Part shown: one piece after another, positions 23,627-31,312 of the stretch | Numbering within the stretch: position 1 is the stretch's first letter | Layout of the letters: each line of letters opens with the position of its first letter | Origin: Bacteroidia bacterium | GTDB taxonomy: Bacteria; Bacteroidota; Bacteroidia; Flavobacteriales; Flavobacteriaceae | DNA length: 64,000 bases | Reading direction: 5' to 3' | NCBI GenBank assembly: GCA_030431055.1 | Contig: JAUIJA010000001.1 | Span: 496,001 to 560,000 of the forward strand | The notes under the pieces: model-generated | Seen by the model: only the letters and a program-made list of their open reading frames with translations | Told to the model about the DNA's origin: nothing | Database searches by the model: none | Translations under genes and position numbers: made by a program

Positions 23627-24993
23627 TATTTCTTAATGATTTTAAATAATTTATCTGACTTTCTAACTCTAAAAGGTAACTCAACCGTAATTTTATCATC
23701 AACTTTTGCAGAAGTTCTTTCCGTTCCGTTTACTAACATTTTTTCTAGCGTAAATTCAACTTCACCAGTTGTTGGTCCGGAAATTAAAAGTAAATCGCCA
23801 GTATTGATTTCTTTATTGGTAATTGAAAACAAAGCAATTTGCGATTTAGAATAATAATGTTCGCCATTACCCACCAAAACTTTTTTAGTCGCGATTTTTT
23901 GACGAATTGGTAAATCGTTTTCTGGTTTTGCTTTAGCCAAAGAAACATCCGATAATTCCCCAGAATGTTTGAATTTTAAAGCTTTTGATTTTCCTTTTTT
24001 GAAAATTTTATTACTGTTGCTTTGTCCTTTTCTAAGTTTAATTTGCTCTACCAAAGGCAAATGTGTAATTTCTTGACATTCAGTTGAGCAACAGTGTTCC
24101 ATTTTTGAAGCACATTCGTCGCACTGAATAAATAACAAGTGACATCCGTCGTTTGCACAGTTTGTATGCGTGTCGCACGGTTTTCCACATTGATGACATT
24201 GTGAAATGATGTCGTCAGTGATTCTTTCGCCTAAACGATTATCGAAAACGAAATTTTTCCCAATGAATTTACTTTCTAAGTTTTCTGCTTTCACTTGACG
24301 TGCATATTCAATAACACCGCCTTCTAATTGGTACACATTTTTAAAACCTTGATGTTTGAAGTAAGCCGAAGCTTTTTCGCAACGAATTCCTCCGGTGCAA
24401 TACATCAACAAGTTTTTATCTTCTTTATGATTTTGAAGTTGTTCGTTAATAATTGGCAAACTTTCACGAAACGTATCTACATCTGGAGTAATTGCACCTT
24501 TAAAATGACCGACTTCACTTTCGTAATGGTTACGAAAATCGACCACAATGGTATTAGGATCGTCTAATAATTGGTTGAATTCATTCGCTTTTAAGTGAAT
24601 TCCTTTATTGGTTACATCAAAAGTAGCATCGTCTAATCCATCGGCAACGATTTTGTGACGCACTTTTATGGTTAACTTTAAAAAAGAATGATCGTCTTGT
24701 TCGCGAGCCACATTTAAACGAATACCACGCATGAAATCATATTCTTCTAGCGTATTTCTGAATACTTCAAATTGATCAGCAGGAACACTCATTTGAGCAT
24801 TAATTCCTTCGTGAGCAACATAAATACGACCTAGAGCTTCTAAAGGATTCCAAGCTAAAAATAAATCGTCTCGAAATTGTTGTGGGTTTTCAATTTTGGC
24901 ATACGCATAGAACGAAAGTGTGATTCTTTCTTTTCCCGCTTCATCAATTAAACGGGCACGTTCTTCTGCGCTTAAAGTGTTGTACAGTTGCAT
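23626..24993 (-). CDS. trhO: tRNA hydroxylase TrhO (rhodanese family) with a fused U32-type C-terminal domain
   Basis: 455 residues. An acylphosphatase-like N-terminal domain (about 1-110, YVAHEGINAQMSVP) is followed by a rhodanese domain with active-site CTGGIRCEKAS near residue 199. A Cys-rich Zn-like segment comes next (CHQCGKPC, CDECASKMEHC, about 258-300). E. coli TrhO (YceA) makes 5-hydroxyuridine at tRNA position 34 with oxygen and stops here. This protein continues with about 85 residues (KKVLVGNGEHYYSKSQIALF to LPFRVRKSDKLFKIIKK) homologous to the C-terminal domain of TrhP. The extension probably came from the neighbouring gene. Confidence 0.9.
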   Translation of the reverse strand: MQLYNTLSAEERARLIDEAGKERITLSFYAYAKIENPQQFRDDLFLAWNPLEALGRIYVAHEGINAQMSVPADQFEVFRNTLEEYDFMRGIRLNVAREQDDHSFLKLTIKVRHKIVADGLDDATFDVTNKGIHLKANEFNQLLDDPNTIVVDFRNHYESEVGHFKGAITPDVDTFRESLPIINEQLQNHKEDKNLLMYCTGGIRCEKASAYFKHQGFKNVYQLEGGVIEYARQVKAENLESKFIGKNFVFDNRLGERITDDIISQCHQCGKPCDTHTNCANDGCHLLFIQCDECASKMEHCCSTECQEITHLPLVEQIKLRKGQSNSNKIFKKGKSKALKFKHSGELSDVSLAKAKPENDLPIRQKIATKKVLVGNGEHYYSKSQIALFSITNKEINTGDLLLISGPTTGEVEFTLEKMLVNGTERTSAKVDDKITVELPFRVRKSDKLFKIIKK

Positions 24994-25051
24994 GCTATAA
25001 CTTTTAAGTGAGAAATTATTTTTTTGAATTTTAAATGGAAAAATTCGTCGG

Positions 25052-25059
25052 CAAAGTTA
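25052..25059 (-). promoter_or_regulatory. Putative -7 box for the trhO-trhP operon
   Basis: The minus strand reads TAACTTTG, an exact TAnnTTTG match. The predicted start is near 25046, giving a leader of about 50 bases. A TTG lies 24 bases upstream, slightly beyond the usual spacing. Confidence 0.55.
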
Positions 25060-25150
25060 ACAATAATCGATTAAATTGAGTAACAAACGGATTTTTAATT
25101 CTTTTTTAACTTAATTTTATTATATTGGCTATTCAAAAAAATTATTTGTT

Positions 25151-25360
25151 ATGAATAGACGTGATTTTTTAAAGAACTCCGGAAAAGTGATTTTAGCTAC
25201 ATCGGCTATTGTAATTACCGGAAATTTAATATCTTCTTGTACATCTGATGATGATGATAATTTTAATGGTTATTATGGTAGTGGTTATTACGACGACGGC
25301 TATTATGACGATGGTTACTACGACGACGGTTATTATGATGATGGTTATTACGGAGGATAA
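25151..25360 (+). CDS. Tat-targeted mini-lipoprotein with YYDDG repeats
   Basis: 69 residues. MNRRDFLKNSGKVILATSA carries a twin-arginine motif (RRDFLK) and hydrophobic region. LISSC at 26-30 is a lipobox, so C30 would be lipid-anchored. After a TSDDDDN spacer, residues 40-69 are pure repeat: one YYGSG, four YYDDG, then a closing YYGG. The codons differ between repeat units, so the peptide repeat is conserved rather than freshly slipped. The gene is followed, three bases after its stop and in the same frame, by a two-domain glycosyltransferase. It could be a modified peptide substrate, a metal-binding surface peptide or a structural one. No family is recognised. Confidence 0.75.
   Translation: MNRRDFLKNSGKVILATSAIVITGNLISSCTSDDDDNFNGYYGSGYYDDGYYDDGYYDDGYYDDGYYGG
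25268..25357 (+). repeat. 15-bp coding tandem repeat (GYYDD units)
   Basis: Six 15-base units, starting at residue G40. Four encode Gly-Tyr-Tyr-Asp-Asp exactly; the first ends Gly-Ser and the last Gly-Gly. Adjacent units differ at third codon positions (TAT/TAC, GAC/GAT, GGT/GGC) but not at the protein level. Confidence 0.9.
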
Positions 25361-25363
25361 AAT

Positions 25364-27415
25364 TTGAGAAAAATTCTTTTTTTACATGATACGGCTCTTA
25401 CTTTAAAAAGAGGAGCTGAGTTAACAATTGCCCAGCTGGTTTCAAAAGGAAATGAGTTGGGTTTTCTTGTTGAAGTAGATTTGTTACAAAATTTTGAGCA
25501 AGTAAAGGCAAGTATTTTAGAACATGATTTACTTATTATTTGTAACACTTCAAGGTGTAAATTTGAACTAGATATTTTGAATTTTGTTTTAAATTCTAAA
25601 ATTCCGTTTTGTAAAATAGAGTTTGATTATAACTTCTGTGTTCGAAGAAATATTTTATGCACTTTAGATAGAAATATTCGAAATTGTTGCAATACTGATA
25701 AATTCCATTTATACCGAACACTTTTTACAAATTCTCAACTCAACATTTTTCAATCTCCAAGGCATTTTGAAGCTCACTTCGAGTTTTATGGAGAAGCTGT
25801 TGCTCACAATTATTTAATTATGCCGCCAACAGTTGATGTAGAAAATATTTCAATTTCAAACGATAAAGTAAATGAAATTCCATTTTTTGGCGAATTAAGT
25901 TATTTAAAAGGAGGCGATGCATTTGTAGATTATGCGTTAGAACATCCTAATAAGAATTTTGTAGTTTTTGGTGAAAATAAATTAAGAAGAGAAATCCCGA
26001 AAAACATTGAGTTTAAAGTACCAATTGAAAATACCGAAGTCTTAAAAGTTTTAGGTAAAACTAAAGAAATTATTATTAAACCTGTTTGGCCAGAACCATC
26101 AGGAAGATTAGCAGCGGAAGCATTTTTATCAGGCTGTGAATTAATTACTAATGATAGAGTAGGAACATGGTCTTTTGATTTTTATCCAGATGATAAAGAA
26201 CGCGCAAAGCAAGAAATGCAATCTACGATTTTGGAATTTTGGAGTAAAATTAAAGATATTCCAGCACAAAGTTCGGTTTCAAAGTCATTAGGAAACGTTT
26301 TGGTTTTAAAAAGTTATGGCGGACTTGGAGATATTTTCTTTACACTGCCAGCAGTTTATAAATTAAAACAAGTTTCGGATTCGGTTACTTACGGACTTAG
26401 TCCGCGTTTGGTTAGTTTTTTCCAAAAGCATTTAAAAGGAATTCAAGTTGTAGATGCAACTCAAATAGATAAAACTAAATTTGATAAAGTTGTCGAATTT
26501 GGTAACTATCCAATTTTTGATAGAAGCGTTGAGCAAATTGAGTATATAACTAGTAAGAAAGTAAAACAACATTCTATACAGCATTACATCGATGCGGTTT
26601 GCCGTTTTCATAAAGATTTGTCAAATAAAAATTTGGGTTTTCCATATTTTGAAAGAGAAACAAATTTTGAAAACCTTCATTATACTTTACATCCTGGAGC
26701 TGGTTTTTTATTGAAGATTTGGCCAACAGAAAATTATGCAAAATTAATCGAAGAAATTTATACTATTTTTCCAAAACTAAGATGTAAAATTATTTTAGGT
26801 AAAGATGACCCAAATCCGCAACAGTTTTTATCAAAGGAATATCCGCATATCGATTTAATCACAGGAGATTTACATGAAGTAGGAGAAGCTATGTCAAGTG
26901 CGATTTTTCACATTGGCAATGATGCAGGAATAACACATGTAGCAGGAGCTTTTAATGTGCCAACCGTTGGTATTTATGGACCAACAGGTCCAGGTTCTTG
27001 GGGAAGTTTTTCCGAGCAAAATGAAATTGTTTGGGGCAAACCTGGAAATTGTACACTAAAATGCAATTATGATGTAATTATTAATTGTGAAGATAGAGTT
27101 TGTTTGTCGTCAATATCGCCTAAAAAAGTACTAGAAAAGCTGTATAAATTGCTTCAAAAGACATATGAGTTTGAAGAATTTGATGTTTATATCAACCCAA
27201 ATGTAGCTTTCGATTTAACAGAAAAAGATTGTTTAATAAATTGGAATGGAAATGAAGTTTTATTAGAATTTCAAAATGAACAAATGAAAAGTTATATTGA
27301 AAAGATATGTTCAAAGAACTTGCATTTAAAAGAAAATATTGAACCAAATGAAGTGTTTCAATTGTTTTATGAACAAGATATTTTATTTTTAGTTCCTAAA
27401 ATATTTAGAGAATAA
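25364..27415 (+). CDS. Fused glycosyltransferase (GT4-like plus GT9-like), TTG start
   Basis: 683 cytoplasmic residues with no membrane segment. The N-terminal half (about 1-290) begins RKILFLHDTALTLKRGAELT and holds the GT4 retaining signature EPSGRLAAEAFLSG near 245. The second half (about 305-590) is heptosyltransferase-like: VLKSYGGLGDIFFTLPAVY near 310, LHPGAGFLLKIWP near 445 and GNDAGITHVAGAFNVPTVGI followed by YGPTGPGSWG near 515-545. The last 85 residues match nothing I know. TTG at 25364 is the first possible start because a stop precedes it by one codon. The three-base gap after the YYDDG peptide gene suggests a shared transcript and linked function. Confidence 0.82.
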   Translation: MRKILFLHDTALTLKRGAELTIAQLVSKGNELGFLVEVDLLQNFEQVKASILEHDLLIICNTSRCKFELDILNFVLNSKIPFCKIEFDYNFCVRRNILCTLDRNIRNCCNTDKFHLYRTLFTNSQLNIFQSPRHFEAHFEFYGEAVAHNYLIMPPTVDVENISISNDKVNEIPFFGELSYLKGGDAFVDYALEHPNKNFVVFGENKLRREIPKNIEFKVPIENTEVLKVLGKTKEIIIKPVWPEPSGRLAAEAFLSGCELITNDRVGTWSFDFYPDDKERAKQEMQSTILEFWSKIKDIPAQSSVSKSLGNVLVLKSYGGLGDIFFTLPAVYKLKQVSDSVTYGLSPRLVSFFQKHLKGIQVVDATQIDKTKFDKVVEFGNYPIFDRSVEQIEYITSKKVKQHSIQHYIDAVCRFHKDLSNKNLGFPYFERETNFENLHYTLHPGAGFLLKIWPTENYAKLIEEIYTIFPKLRCKIILGKDDPNPQQFLSKEYPHIDLITGDLHEVGEAMSSAIFHIGNDAGITHVAGAFNVPTVGIYGPTGPGSWGSFSEQNEIVWGKPGNCTLKCNYDVIINCEDRVCLSSISPKKVLEKLYKLLQKTYEFEEFDVYINPNVAFDLTEKDCLINWNGNEVLLEFQNEQMKSYIEKICSKNLHLKENIEPNEVFQLFYEQDILFLVPKIFRE

Positions 27416-27423
27416 AAAAATTG

Positions 27424-27431
27424 TATTTTTA
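27424..27431 (+). promoter_or_regulatory. Weak -7 box for recA
   Basis: TATTTTTA, one mismatch from TAnnTTTG, 17 bases before the recA ATG. No SOS-type palindrome was seen. Confidence 0.35.
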
Positions 27432-27448
27432 CGCAAAATATTTATGTT

Positions 27449-28450
27449 ATGAGTTCAGATAAAGAAGCTAAATTAAAAGCCCTTAAATTAACGTTAGACA
27501 AGTTAGACAAAACGTACGGAAAAGGAACTGTAATGAAAATGGGAGATTCTGCTGTAGAAGAAGTAGAAGTAATTCCATCTGGCTCTTTAGGATTAGATCT
27601 TGCACTAGGTGTAAATGGTTATCCAAAAGGAAGAGTAATAGAAATTTACGGTCCAGAATCGTCTGGTAAAACTACGTTAACCTTACACGCCATTGCAGAA
27701 GCTCAAAAAGCTGGAGGAATTGCAGCATTTATCGATGCGGAACATGCTTTCGATCGTTTTTATGCGGAAAAATTAGGAGTTGATATTGATAATTTAATTA
27801 TCTCTCAACCCGATCATGGTGAACAAGCACTTGAAATTGCTGAAAGCTTAATTCGTTCAGGTGCGGTTGATATTGTTGTTGTCGATTCGGTTGCTGCCTT
27901 AACACCAAAAAGTGAAATCGAAGGTGATATGGGTGATAGCAAAATGGGATTACATGCTCGTTTAATGTCACAAGCCTTAAGGAAATTAACAGGAACAATT
28001 CACAAAACAAAATGTACGGTTTTCTTTATTAACCAGTTACGTGATAAAATTGGTGTAATGTTCGGAAATCCAGAAACTACTACAGGTGGTAATGCGTTAA
28101 AATTTTATGCATCTGTTCGTGTCGATATCAGACGTTCATCACAAATTAAAGACGGAGATAGCGTTATAGGAAACCGAGCTAGAGTTAAAATTGTAAAGAA
28201 TAAAGTTGCACCACCATTTAGAACTGCTGAATTTGATATTATGTACGGAGAAGGTGTTTCTAAAGTTGGAGAAATTTTAGATTTAGCAGTAGAGTATGAT
28301 GTTGTTAAGAAAAGCGGTTCTTGGTTTAGTTATGGAGAAACAAAACTTGGTCAAGGTAGAGATGCTGTTAAAAAACTCATTAAAGACAATCCAGAACTAA
28401 TGGATGAATTAGAAGAAAAGATAAAAGAATATCTTAAAGCAGAGGCTTAA
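27449..28450 (+). CDS. recA: RecA recombinase
   Basis: A 333-residue cytoplasmic ATPase of homologous recombination and SOS control. Walker [10 protein letters not shown] lies near residue 69 and Walker [12 protein letters not shown] near 143. The DNA-binding loops include [18 protein letters not shown] and the [20 protein letters not shown] segment near 197. Length and motif order are typical. A shared promoter with the upstream glycosyltransferase (33-base gap) cannot be excluded. A strong terminator follows. Confidence 0.99.
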   Translation: MSSDKEAKLKALKLTLDKLDKTYGKGTVMKMGDSAVEEVEVIPSGSLGLDLALGVNGYPKGRVIEIYGPESSGKTTLTLHAIAEAQKAGGIAAFIDAEHAFDRFYAEKLGVDIDNLIISQPDHGEQALEIAESLIRSGAVDIVVVDSVAALTPKSEIEGDMGDSKMGLHARLMSQALRKLTGTIHKTKCTVFFINQLRDKIGVMFGNPETTTGGNALKFYASVRVDIRRSSQIKDGDSVIGNRARVKIVKNKVAPPFRTAEFDIMYGEGVSKVGEILDLAVEYDVVKKSGSWFSYGETKLGQGRDAVKKLIKDNPELMDELEEKIKEYLKAEA

Positions 28451-28454
28451 AATT

Positions 28455-28487
28455 AAAATCCCGAAAATTTTTTCGGGATTTTTTTAT
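28455..28487 (+). terminator. recA terminator
   Basis: AAATCCCGAAAA and TTTTCGGGATTT pair around a very short loop, followed by a seven-T run. Confidence 0.9.
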
Positions 28488-28544
28488 TACATTAACGCAA
28501 CCTTTTAATAAAAAGAGCATCAGTAAATTAGAGAAAGAATACAC

Positions 28545-28955
28545 ATGAAGAAAATTATTATAGTTTTAGCACTTGTTTTAGGGTTGAGTTCATGTTCGTT
28601 GGATGACGATACGCCCAATTTCCATTCGGTTGTTTTACCTGTGGAAGAAGCATTGCTTCCACAGGAATTTGCTTTAGGAGAAACGTATGAAATAAAGATG
28701 TGGTATAAAAGGCCATCAACATGTCATACTTTTAGTAGAGTGTATTATGAAAAAGAATTGAATACTAGAATTGTAGCTATTGAGAATATTGTAACAGAAA
28801 ACAATAATTGTTTAGAATTAACAGATGAAATGATCGAAGCAAGCTTCGATTTTTATGTAACCAGTAACGGTTCCTATATTTTCAAATTCTGGAAAGGTAA
28901 AGACGATTACGGTGTAGATATTTTTGACGAAGTAGAAGTGCCAGTTATTGATTAA
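28545..28955 (+). CDS. Lipoprotein of unknown function, upstream of an ECF sigma factor
   Basis: 136 residues. Signal peptide KKIIIVLALVLGLSSC places the lipidated Cys at 17, followed by SLDDDTPN, an outer-leaflet-type acidic start. The body has no recognised domain. Two further Cys (C60, in STCHTF, and C88, in NNCLELT) may form a disulfide. It precedes the sigma gene by 15 bases and is likely co-transcribed with it. It may be a sensor or client of the sigma pathway; this is inference. Confidence 0.65.
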   Translation: MKKIIIVLALVLGLSSCSLDDDTPNFHSVVLPVEEALLPQEFALGETYEIKMWYKRPSTCHTFSRVYYEKELNTRIVAIENIVTENNNCLELTDEMIEASFDFYVTSNGSYIFKFWKGKDDYGVDIFDEVEVPVID

Positions 28956-28970
28956 TTTAAAAATATTTTT

Positions 28971-29513
28971 TTGATACTTGAGCAACTTATAAATGATTGT
29001 AAAAAAGGAAATAGTAAGGCGCAAGAGCAAATATATCGGTTGTTAAGTCCGAAAGTGTTTGCTGTGTGTCTTAAGTACTCACGCAATTATCAAGAAGCTC
29101 AAGATAATTTACAAGAAGGATTTTTGTTAGTTTTTGAAAAGATTGACAAATTTCAGTTTAAAGGTTCTTTCGAAGGTTGGGTTAAAAGAGTTATTATCAA
29201 TTACATTTTACAACAATACAGAAGTAAAGGTGTTTTTGAAATTGTAGTCGATAATATTCCAGATACTGAAGATGTTGAAGTAGAAGAAGAATCGATTTCG
29301 ATGGATTTTTTAACAAAAATAATTCAAGAATTACCAGATCGATATCGGTTAGTGTTTAATCTTTATGTTTTAGATGGATATTCGCATAAAGAAATTGCTG
29401 AAATGCTTTCAATTACCGTAGGAACATCTAAATCTAATTTAGCAAGAGCAAAAGCAATACTGAGAGATAAAATTGAACCAAACAATCAAGGTTTCGATTC
29501 TAAGGCGAAATAA
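28971..29513 (+). CDS. ECF-type RNA polymerase sigma factor, TTG start
   Basis: 180 residues. Region 2 is LSPKVFAVCLKYSRNYQEAQ near 27-46, then DNLQEGFLLVFEKIDKF. Region 4 is LPDRYRLVFNLYVLDGYSHK near 122-141, then EIAEMLSITVGTSKSNLARAK, with the helix-turn-helix. It directs transcription of an envelope-response regulon. Its stop is four bases from the next gene, which looks like its membrane partner. TTG is used because no ATG gives the full N-terminus. Confidence 0.92.
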   Translation: MILEQLINDCKKGNSKAQEQIYRLLSPKVFAVCLKYSRNYQEAQDNLQEGFLLVFEKIDKFQFKGSFEGWVKRVIINYILQQYRSKGVFEIVVDNIPDTEDVEVEEESISMDFLTKIIQELPDRYRLVFNLYVLDGYSHKEIAEMLSITVGTSKSNLARAKAILRDKIEPNNQGFDSKAK

Positions 29514-29516
29514 ATA

Positions 29517-31223
29517 ATGAAAGAGAAAAAAAATATAGAACGTTTGTTTCAAGAAAAATTTAAGGATTTTGAGGCGATGCCACCTCAAGATGCTTGGTCT
29601 AATATTGAAGCGCGTTTAGAAAATAAGAAAAAGAAAAGAAGAGTTATTCCTTTTTGGTTTAAAGCATCAGGTGTTGCAGCAGTTCTTGTAATTGGTATTT
29701 GGTTGTATAATCAAAATAGATTTAATACAATTGATAAAACACTAGAAAAGGATAATTCAGTTGTTAATACCAATGAAAAAAAATCAAATACTTTTCAAAA
29801 TGTTAATGATGAAATAAATAATAATGAATCATCTTTTGAATCGAAAGTTAAGTCGCCAGATTATCAAGATAATTTTATTAATTCAGATGAGGTCGTTACG
29901 GCAACTGAAAATTTAAACGAAAAGCTTAATAATTCTTCTCTAAACGAAAGAATAATTAAAAACACTAAATCTAGTGTTCAGCAACAATTTAATACTGAAA
30001 AAGACCAAGTAGCTTTTGAATCATCTGAAAACAGAAAGGATTCAAAAATTAATCAAAACAAAGGTTTAAAAGCTGAAAGTGAAACCAATGAATTATTGAT
30101 GAATTTTAATGAAGTTGATAGTGATAATGAAAAATTAGCTGATAATAAAAAAGGTTCAGAATTAGATAAAAACAATAAAGTTGACTTTAACAATAAAAAT
30201 GAAGTAAATCAAAATAATTTAACTCTAGAGCAAGAAGATAATCTTGAACAAGAATTAATTACAACAACAGTTCAAGAAGACAATAATAACGGAAATTTCT
30301 TAATTGAAAACGAAGTCATTGTACAAACAAACGATATAGATACACTAAAAATAAATGAAGCTTTGGCAGAATTAAACGAAGTTTCTAAAGATAGTATTCA
30401 AGTAATCGTTGATGCTGATAAAAAAGAGGAAAACGAACTTGAAAAATTGCTCAAAGAAAAGGAAGAGGGAAAGAATGCTGATGAAAAAGAAAAAGAGAAG
30501 CGAAATAGATGGGTTGTTAGCACAAACGCTGCGCCCATTTATTTCAATTCGTTACAAGAAAATGCTTCTCCATTAGATGATCAGTTTGCATCAAGTAGTA
30601 AATCGTACAACAACTCTATCAGTTATGGTGTTGGAGTAGAATATAATTTAACAAAAAGACTAGCGGTACGTTCTGGAGTAAACAAGTTTCAAACAGATTA
30701 TGATACCGAAAATGTGTATTATACAACTTTAATAAATCCAGATGTAAGTAGTGCAAAAATGACATCATTACATGTAGAAAGAAGAACAGCTGCCGAAAAT
30801 GTGATGCTTTATAAAAAAAACACAGCATTATTTGTTGATGTAGATAATTTTTCAAATGACGAAAGTGGAAGTTTAAATCAACAAATAGGTTATATAGAAG
30901 TTCCGTTAGAGTTAAGTTATAAAATGCTAGACAAGAAATTTGGAATTGATATTATAGGCGGAATGAGTACACTTTTCCTTCAAGAGAATTCAGTATCGCT
31001 TAAGACTAATGAATTTCAAATGAGAATAGGAGAAGCTAACAATCTAAACAACGTGAATTTTAGTGGAAATTTCGGACTTGGATTTCGTTATTCATTTTGG
31101 AAGTCGTTTAACGCTAATTTCCAACCGATGTTAAAATATCAATTCAATACGTTTAGTGAAAATTCAGGCAACTTTAAGCCGTATATCGTTGGTCTGTACA
31201 CAGGATTAAGCTATAGCTTTTAA
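29517..31223 (+). CDS. Envelope-spanning protein: anti-sigma-like N-terminus, one TM, long linker and C-terminal beta-barrel
   Basis: 568 residues. The N-terminal cytoplasmic part (about 1-42; LFQEKFKDFEAMPPQDAWSN) is the short helical start seen in Bacteroidota anti-sigma-type partners. A TM lies near 47-63 (FWFKASGVAAVLVIGIWLY). Residues 65-320 form a charged, Asn/Glu/Lys-rich linker without hydrophobic stretches. Residues 325-568 resemble an OMP_b-brl porin-type barrel with alternating strands and an aromatic final strand ending YTGLSYSF. It may transmit an outer-membrane signal to the sigma factor four bases upstream. Confidence 0.75.
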   Translation: MKEKKNIERLFQEKFKDFEAMPPQDAWSNIEARLENKKKKRRVIPFWFKASGVAAVLVIGIWLYNQNRFNTIDKTLEKDNSVVNTNEKKSNTFQNVNDEINNNESSFESKVKSPDYQDNFINSDEVVTATENLNEKLNNSSLNERIIKNTKSSVQQQFNTEKDQVAFESSENRKDSKINQNKGLKAESETNELLMNFNEVDSDNEKLADNKKGSELDKNNKVDFNNKNEVNQNNLTLEQEDNLEQELITTTVQEDNNNGNFLIENEVIVQTNDIDTLKINEALAELNEVSKDSIQVIVDADKKEENELEKLLKEKEEGKNADEKEKEKRNRWVVSTNAAPIYFNSLQENASPLDDQFASSSKSYNNSISYGVGVEYNLTKRLAVRSGVNKFQTDYDTENVYYTTLINPDVSSAKMTSLHVERRTAAENVMLYKKNTALFVDVDNFSNDESGSLNQQIGYIEVPLELSYKMLDKKFGIDIIGGMSTLFLQENSVSLKTNEFQMRIGEANNLNNVNFSGNFGLGFRYSFWKSFNANFQPMLKYQFNTFSENSGNFKPYIVGLYTGLSYSF

Positions 31224-31280
31224 ATACTGTAAGTTTAAATTTTAGTTAAGTTGTTTCATTACTTGGAAAAGGTGAAACTG

Positions 31281-31312
31281 AAAAAGCCTCAACTTTTTTT
31301 GAGGCTTTTTTT
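31281..31312. terminator. Bidirectional terminator
   Basis: AAAAAGCCTCAA pairs with TTGAGGCTTTTT. It ends the sigma/barrel transcript (plus) and the plsC transcript (minus); the plsC stop lies at its edge. Confidence 0.88.

Noticed and set aside
25268..25357. Tandem 15-bp units that could be read as a short CRISPR-like or satellite array
   Set aside because: There are no spacers, the units are contiguous, keep an open frame, and encode a regular peptide after a Tat lipoprotein signal.
27449..28450. SOS (LexA) operator upstream of recA
   Set aside because: No palindromic SOS-type box is visible between 27416 and 27448.
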